Origin: Eumeta japonica | Lineage: Eukaryota; Arthropoda; Insecta; Lepidoptera; Psychidae | NCBI GenBank assembly: GCA_005406025.1 | Contig: BGZK01000219.1 | Span: 186,001 to 250,000, forward strand | DNA length: 64,000 bases | Reading direction: 5' to 3' | Shown: positions 58,206 through 64,000 of the stretch, in pieces | Numbering within the stretch: the first letter of the stretch is position 1 | How the letters are laid out: every line of letters begins with the position of its first letter | The notes under the pieces: model-generated | What the model saw: only the letters and a program-made list of their open reading frames with translations | Databases searched by the model: none | Told to the model about the DNA's origin: nothing | Translations under genes and position numbers: made by a program

Positions 58206-58689
58206 AGTATTAAAGAAGAAGGAGTTCATTTAATTTTTATGTCCACGCGGGCGGAGACGCTCTTTGATAGGCTAACGTACATAAACGATTTTCTGTTACA
58301 TTCCTTTTCAGTCTCTTCACGCATTTCATCCGACCGCGATGAAGCTTTCGTGAGTTATTGTGGATACGCTATGGAAGATTACTCACAAAATAAAACAATA
58401 TTTTTTAATCGGGCGCGAGACGGAGACAATTAAAACTTTAAAATCAAGAACAGAACCGGGATCTGCATCATAGTTAACAACACCTTCGGTCCATATAAAA
58501 GATGATTTTATGTCCATGAGGGTGAACCGAGGGCAAAAACTAATGCATGATAAAATATCACTGTATCCTTGCACATGATTTCATTAAATAAGTGAAATAT
58601 TATTCCACGAATGAATAGGCTGTATATATGTTAGAGATGATGTTGTTGCGTCAATATGACGATCCTGCAACTGAGGCATATTTCCCCCA
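58206..58689. other. Noncoding stretch
   Basis: A 101-codon plus frame (58128-58433) starts in the degenerate tract. It shows no recognisable domain and is not accepted as a gene. Confidence 0.4.
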
Positions 58690-58860
58690 CTCTCTATTTT
58701 TCAAGTCGAGCGGTTTCGATCTTAAGCCCTCCATGTCGGCCCAGTGCGACTTAGGGCTACTGACAACCGTTGTCACGATGCTAATAATGATCACTCGTTG
58801 TGCGATGACAACGACCAGGACCAACGGCTTAATGTGCTCCCTTACGGTGCTCTCTAGGGG
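58690..58860 (-). repeat. SINE/LINE tail fragment
   Basis: On the minus strand GAGCACATTAAGCCGTTGGT then CCTGGTCGTTGTCATCGCAC matches the 'GCACGTTAAGCCGTTGGTCCCGGTTGTT..CATC' segment of lepidopteran retroposon tails. The plus-strand frame over this region is incidental. Confidence 0.5.
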
Positions 58861-59679
58861 TCGTATTAATAACGCACCCTTAAGTTCGGCGTTTCATCTC
58901 AAGAGTGGAAAGAGCAAGACAGTTATAGTGCTTCGCTATAGAAGATAATATATCTGTATCTAGTTTCCATGTTACTTCTTGAGATAGAGCATCATTGAAG
59001 TGACTCATTGAATCTTTTTAAAGGTTTAAATTATTTTAGACATCTGCAAGACAATGTTATAGTATAATATGCAAATGTACATAATCAGCGTCGCCAAGAT
59101 CTAGAATATTGCACCGATTTCATAAGATCTACTTTTCGAAAATCATATATGATCTAAATTTGAAACCATTTTCGAGTATTGAATGTTTGACGTTGAAGTA
59201 TCCCGAAACATCATCAGTAAGCAAGTTATGGCTTGGGCTGAGTTACGGAACTGTCGATGCAAAAGACCAACTCTTATTTGTCTTGTTTATTTCCCGTTGA
59301 ATTTTTATTGTTATTAAAAAATGTATATTTAATAACAATGAAAATTCATATATTAGAAATTAATGAGTATTTGAATCAAGAACCAAATGGTGAGAATCAT
59401 ATCAAATCCTTAATGTAAGTAATCCTATTTTATCGATAAAGACATCGAAAACATTTTTATAAATTGTTTGACGTGACTTGATATAAATGAACTGACGCGT
59501 CATACGTGTAAATTTCAATCAATTAACACTCATTAGATCAATCGTCTACCGATGTTGATCCTCATCTAGCACATAAAACATTTTTTTTTTTTATAAAAAT
59601 CAATAGAAAAAAAAAGTAAAATGAGAGCGAATGCACGCCATTACAAAGATCATCGTTCTACAATTTACAAGGTATTAAA
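58861..59679. other. AT-rich noncoding stretch
   Basis: An ATGCAAAT octamer lies at about 59069-59076. Nothing else recognised. Confidence 0.45.
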
Positions 59680-60060
59680 CATATTTGCAAACGACGCGAT
59701 CGTCGCATCCGTCGAGGGGCTGAGTTATTTCGCAGTCCGAGATTTATTCCATACAAAAGTGTCACAAAAAACCGATCGTTTTCCATCGGGGCCGATATAA
59801 ACATGTCGCCGCCGCCGATTTCGATTGTTCGCCGCCTGTAATTGACGGCGGAGATGGAGCGCGCGAGCCGTCGCCGGCCGTCGCTAATTCTTAAGAACCT
59901 CTCGATAAATCTGACGAGCGCACGTGATTGCATCCATTAAACCTACGCCGCGCGGCTGAACGAGATCATTTAATCATGAAAGGGGAACGAAAACGGAAAG
60001 AAGCCACGGTGAACCTCATCGATGCAAAAATTTTGAAGAATAAATTGGAGAAAGTCGCCG
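59680..60060. promoter_or_regulatory. GC-rich island with TAATTGA and TTTAATCATG
   Basis: CGCCGCCTGTAATTGACGGC (about 59831-59850), GAGCCGTCGCCGGCCGTCGC, CATTTAATCATG (about 59966-59977), GCATCCATTAAACC. Motif content suits homeodomain factors. A 91-codon minus frame is Arg/Ile-rich without a known domain. Confidence 0.4.
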
Positions 60061-60315
60061 CAGTGGGAAGTCAACTTTCCCTTCGTGAGAGAGACACAAT
60101 ATTTAAACACAGAGACATTTTAACGAAACATTCTATATCTAATAGTTATCGACGGTTGAAGCATTGTATTCCAAAAGATTGAAACTAGGCTATGGCTAAA
60201 TCCATTAATTCTTCGTAAATGGAAAAGATCATTTTACGACCAGTTGTGTAGTTCAAACTTCATTAAAAAGACGAATTCACGTTCGTTGGGTACGTATATA
60301 AATCGTAAATAAACA

Positions 60316-60424
60316 CGCCGGTTTCTTATTTCGTCAAACGTTTCTTGCTTAAAGCATGTCGGTTTCTTATTTCGTTCTTGCTTAAAGCATGTCGGTTTCT
60401 TATTTTGTTCTTGCTTAAAGCATG
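60316..60424. repeat. Tandem repeat, 33-41 bp, three units
   Basis: Units start CGGTTTCTTATTTCG at 60319, 60360 and 60393 and end CTTGCTTAAAGCATG. The first unit carries 8 extra bases (CAAACGTT). Confidence 0.7.
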
Positions 60425-61249
60425 CTTTCAGGTGGTATGACCGGAGTCTGCAGCTTATGAAATACGGCCGTTTGAGGAGTTACAGAATTCAAATTGAGCA
60501 AAGACAGGTCACTGTTACAGTACAGATACAAGGACCCGGACAACTAACGCGACACGGAAAATATTAACATTATTACAAAAGCAAAATTAAATATACAACT
60601 ATAAAAGACCAGAATTATTTCAAAGGCGGACAAACGTTTAATATACGTGCACTCGTTCCGAAGCCAAATTATTTCCACGCAATTCTTGTGGTTCAACTAA
60701 ATCAAATGTCATTGCCGCACAAGCAATTGCTGTTTCTTTATTCAGCGATAAGGCGCTCGATTTTCAGTCGTTAGTCGATCCTGAAGACGAATTGGCAAAG
60801 TTTTTTAAAACTTAAATACCTACATCCGTTTATTTTGAAACACTACTTCATTACGGTCTAGAAAACACTCGTGATGAAAGCCACAATTCGAGGACAGGTA
60901 ATCTGTCACTAAAGAATCGACACGAGTACCATTCAAAACGTGCCGTGCTTCAAGTGTATTATCTCTGGTTACCCCACAACGAGAACCATTTCGTTAGGTA
61001 AGTTATCTATCCTTTTTGAGTACGACGTAGTAAGAACACGTCTTCGGCGATCTTGTCAGAATTTTTTTCTCTACGTTTCATATTCACATAACATTTGACA
61101 AAAATAACGATTATTAAAAGAAAACAATGGTTCAGTAAAAAATAAATTTTTCACTGAAATTTTTATTCTCTTATCTTTCAAATATTCGTCGAGGATTGTC
61201 AAAATGAAAAATAATAGCACATAATATTACGACAACACAAAATGATTCA
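60425..61249. other. Noncoding stretch
   Basis: Mixed to AT-rich, no gene recognised. Confidence 0.45.
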
Positions 61250-61440
61250 CAACGGACGGCGTCAATCACAAAGGTGCGACGCACGCGCGCTGTATTTGGA
61301 TCGGCGCACGCGGTTCCAGTAAACGCATAGCGTTGTACTTATTGATACGGAGCGCATCAGTAAATTCTTGCAATATATTTGTTTGATATACGACACGATG
61401 CACTCGACGCTTTGATAAACCGTTTTAAATATCGGCCCAC
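61250..61440. promoter_or_regulatory. CpG-rich island
   Basis: CGGACGGCGTCAATCACAAA, GTGCGACGCACGCGCGCTG, GATCGGCGCACGCGG, spread over about 190 bases. Confidence 0.3.
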
Positions 61441-61739
61441 CGGCGAAGTTTTATTTTATATAATATTTCATTTAACAACGTTTGATATTTTGTATACACA
61501 TGAGTAAGCTTTACTTTATATGCTCTGTATTTCACGCTCTCTTTTCTCTTGGTAATTGGGCCCTAATGGGCTGTAAGTCTGTTTTTTTTAAATTCTTTTT
61601 GTAAATTTAAAATACTGTAACGTTTTAGGTTAGTACTTTCATGGAAAAGTACTAAATTTTAAACAGCTAGTTTTGACCTACATTTAACCAAAAGGCTTGG
61701 TTAATTCTTTTTAATTCATGTAAATAAAAAGTAATAATA
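61441..61739. other. AT-rich stretch with a perfect hairpin
   Basis: TTAGTACTTT/CATGGA/AAAGTACTAA at 61630-61655 is a perfect 10-bp stem. Confidence 0.5.
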
Positions 61740-61875
61740 AAGTATATACTCAGGAATCTTGCATGAATGGATTGATGGATGTCAATGAAGCAAAAGATGT
61801 ATGCAAAGCTCTCCGTTTACCGTCCTGGGAACAGATATCAGTTTATATACATATATATATTTATTTATATAGCCA
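61740..61875 (+). pseudogene. LINE 3' end fragment (RTE-like)
   Basis: Frame MNGLMDVNEAKDVCKALRLP resembles the C-terminal end of the same LINE type as at 25975-26100 (shared D-V-C-K). It is followed by a TATATA-rich 3' end. The expected SAYP block is lost. Confidence 0.4.
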
Positions 61876-63168
61876 GGAGAATAGCCTAAAAACTTGTAAC
61901 CAAATAAAAACGGAAAAATATTAAGGCCCTAAAATCTCCTCGACACGCTTTTACAATTGTGTGATCCAACATTTATAACACTTATAAACAGTGGGCTTCG
62001 CATATTGGTCACTGGCATTGTTAAAAGAAAGCATTAATTTTATTATTTTAATTACTTTTATAAAATGCAAGTTACTGACTTGTAAGACTCTTTAAGGGAT
62101 AAATAAAGTTATCTATCGGATGGCGAAATAGCACCTTCAAAAAGTTCACCTTTCTGGCATGGAATCCTTAAAACTTTAAATAAGAAAATAATTTTGTATC
62201 TATAAACTGATCACACCTTCCTTTTACAATTTTCTCTCCACGAAATTCACCGAAATCTCGCGTGCGTTCGTCTGCGCGTACGCACCCGACCACTAATTTG
62301 AACGTATTTTAAGTGTCAGTTTTGATTATTTATTACCGTGATTAAGAAATTATCGCACTGCGACTGATAAACGAAAAACCATGTCCATTTTAGGGTTTGA
62401 AAGTGCCGCAGAAAGTTTGGTAAAAATAAAAATTCGCTAAATACTTTGAACTAAGCATCTTCGAATGACGGTTAAGAGACTTTTTAAAATATCCGGACTT
62501 TCAATATATTAACAAATATTTAAGTATAACTGCCATCATTGGTTTACCATGTGTGATAGAAGAAGAAGAAAATAGAGTGTTTACCTTTGTACTCACGTGA
62601 GAATTTATACTTATATGAATATAAAAATATGAATGAAATTGATACACATTTAGGGAGATCAAAAATTCGCATTTAGAGATTTAAAAAAAAATCACATATT
62701 AATTTTATCAAAAAATTATGTGATATGTGTTTTTTGGGGGCGGTAATAAATACAATTTTATTCACAAAAATTATAATACTTACATAAATAACTTGATAAA
62801 CAATTTTCACAGCAAAAGAATAAATATACGGTACAATACAAGTAAAAGTTTGCAAATATAAACACCAATATTAACAACGTAAAATATCAGTCATGTACAT
62901 ACGAAATCATGAATATAAATTTATATTTCTTTTACTGACTTGATACCTATTTGCGATATTATTTACATTTACAATACGCAATACGTGCATTGACGACTGT
63001 ATAAAATACAGTACACGCAAGCGCGTTGGGCTTCTAAACTCTCATTTCAAAATTTACTTCATGGTGTCTTACATCGGAGCACAACTTTCATTACTTACAT
63101 GCATTCCGATTATTTCACTCTTATGTGACGAAATAAGTATAACTTCAAAAAAACTAATCAAGGAATTA
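61876..63168. other. AT-rich noncoding stretch
   Basis: A CG patch CTCGCGTGCGTTCGTCTGCG lies at about 62256-62275. No gene recognised. Confidence 0.45.
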
Positions 63169-63432
63169 TTTTAGTTTTACTTCAAAAGATATCACAGACT
63201 GTCACAATGAAACCCATCCAATATGAGATTACTTACTTATTTTAGTCTTGATTCCAAGGATATCACCGACTGTCATAATGAAACCCGCCCAGTATCAGAT
63301 CACTTACTTATTTTAGCATTTATTTCAAAGTTATCACCGACTGTCATAATGAAACCCGCCCAGTATCAGATCACTTACTTGTTTTAGCTCTAATTTCAAA
63401 GTTATCACCGACTGTCATAATGAAACCCGTCC
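63169..63432. repeat. 71-bp tandem repeat (minisatellite), 3.7 units
   Basis: ATCACMGACTGTCAYAATGA recurs at 63191, 63262, 63333 and 63404, exactly 71 bases apart each time. Each unit contains TTTTAG, ATCAC.GACTGTCA, GAAACCC and, except the truncated last, ACTTACTT. The second to fourth units are nearly identical where they overlap; the first is the most diverged and the last is truncated after GAAACCCGTCC. Confidence 0.9.
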
Positions 63433-64000
63433 TTTACTTTGATTGAGTAATTTACTTCAGCTTTCTTAGATCACTGTTGACTACAGATATTCAGGTAATA
63501 TTAATGTAACTCACTTTTTGGATCAGTATTCATGTGTAAAACTTGCCTAGGCATTTTTGTTTACGTGTTTTCATTACTTGACCATACCACACGACATGCG
63601 CTTCTCTGCGTTTTTCTTCAATCGGGCAGATCATAAACTTCCACAGATATGTTTGTTTCTAAACCTATTATTTAGAGTGACACCTCCTGACATCTCAGCG
63701 TCCTTATCTTAGTCGTATGCGTTTTTGTGGCGTAGGGTTTTTATGTGGCACAGTAGATTAGAGCTGAGAGACCATGGTTTTATAAACTTTTTTTTGACAT
63801 ATACTGGTATTTTGGTGTCGCGCCATACTTCTGAAACCTGACGCCAATTCAACCAGCCAATGATAATACAGGGGGTTACGTCAGCGTCAAACTGTTGCTG
63901 GAGATCACAGAGTCTAATTATCTGAAATACCTACCAGGAGTCACCAGGTGGTACTGGTAGGTTGTCGTATGACAGAACGGCAAATATTCTGTTTTTTTCC
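63433..64000. other. Noncoding stretch
   Basis: CCTACCAG and CTGGTAGG (63930-63961) form an 8-bp inverted repeat around CACCAGGTG. No gene recognised up to the window end. Confidence 0.45.

Noticed and set aside
58128..58433. 101-codon plus frame
   Set aside because: Starts in a TTTGA tail and a degenerate repeat tract; no domain.
58628..58948. 106-codon plus frame
   Set aside because: Runs antisense through a SINE/LINE tail fragment (GTTAAGCCG module on the other strand).
63169..63432. CRISPR array
   Set aside because: Units are contiguous 71-base tandem copies without unique spacers, and the DNA is animal nuclear in character.

Overview
The window reads as gene-poor animal nuclear DNA, almost certainly from a butterfly or moth (Lepidoptera). 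The background is very AT-rich. The repeat families I can recognise are ones common in lepidopteran genomes: a mariner transposase of the irritans/mori type, RTE-like and jockey-like LINEs, tRNA-headed SINEs with the conserved GTTAAGCCG-type tail, the 'GGTTCCGTA / GGGACCCTA' repeat and the 'ACCGCC.CCCATG' repeat. The families are recalled from general knowledge; no database was searched. I find no intact protein-coding gene, no rRNA, no functional tRNA gene and no CRISPR array. Nearly every open frame over 60 codons lacks family resemblance and codon structure.

The window has three ingredients. (1) Degenerate mobile elements: a fold-back element (2218-2611); a long palindrome beside a broken mariner transposase (4364-5652, minus); a LINE reverse-transcriptase pseudogene split by about 550 bases (11280-13612, plus); an RTE-like LINE pseudogene (55125-55960, minus); a hAT-like MITE (23247-23394); a MITE with long terminal inverted repeats and TA flanks (36597-36796); and many SINE and LINE-tail fragments. 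(2) Tandem repeats: 71 bp (63169-63432), about 121 bp (14985-15255), 33-41 bp (60316-60424), 34 bp (42549-42620) and a (TA)n tract (49887-49927). (3) About thirty isolated CpG- and GC-rich islands of 70-500 bases in the AT-rich background. Many carry homeodomain cores (TAATTA, TAATGA, CTAATTAG) or POU octamer-like sites, and four sites across the window match the NRF-1/Ewg palindrome CGCATGCGC.

The islands are the most likely functional content. A gene-free region with many small GC-rich islands full of homeodomain-type cores is what one expects of a regulatory desert or a very large intron near a developmental regulator. That is inference: conservation cannot be seen from one sequence. The transposon remnants lie mostly between the islands; the most notable exception is a GC-rich stretch inside the broken LINE at 11280-13612. 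No multi-gene system such as an operon, defence island or biosynthetic cluster is present.
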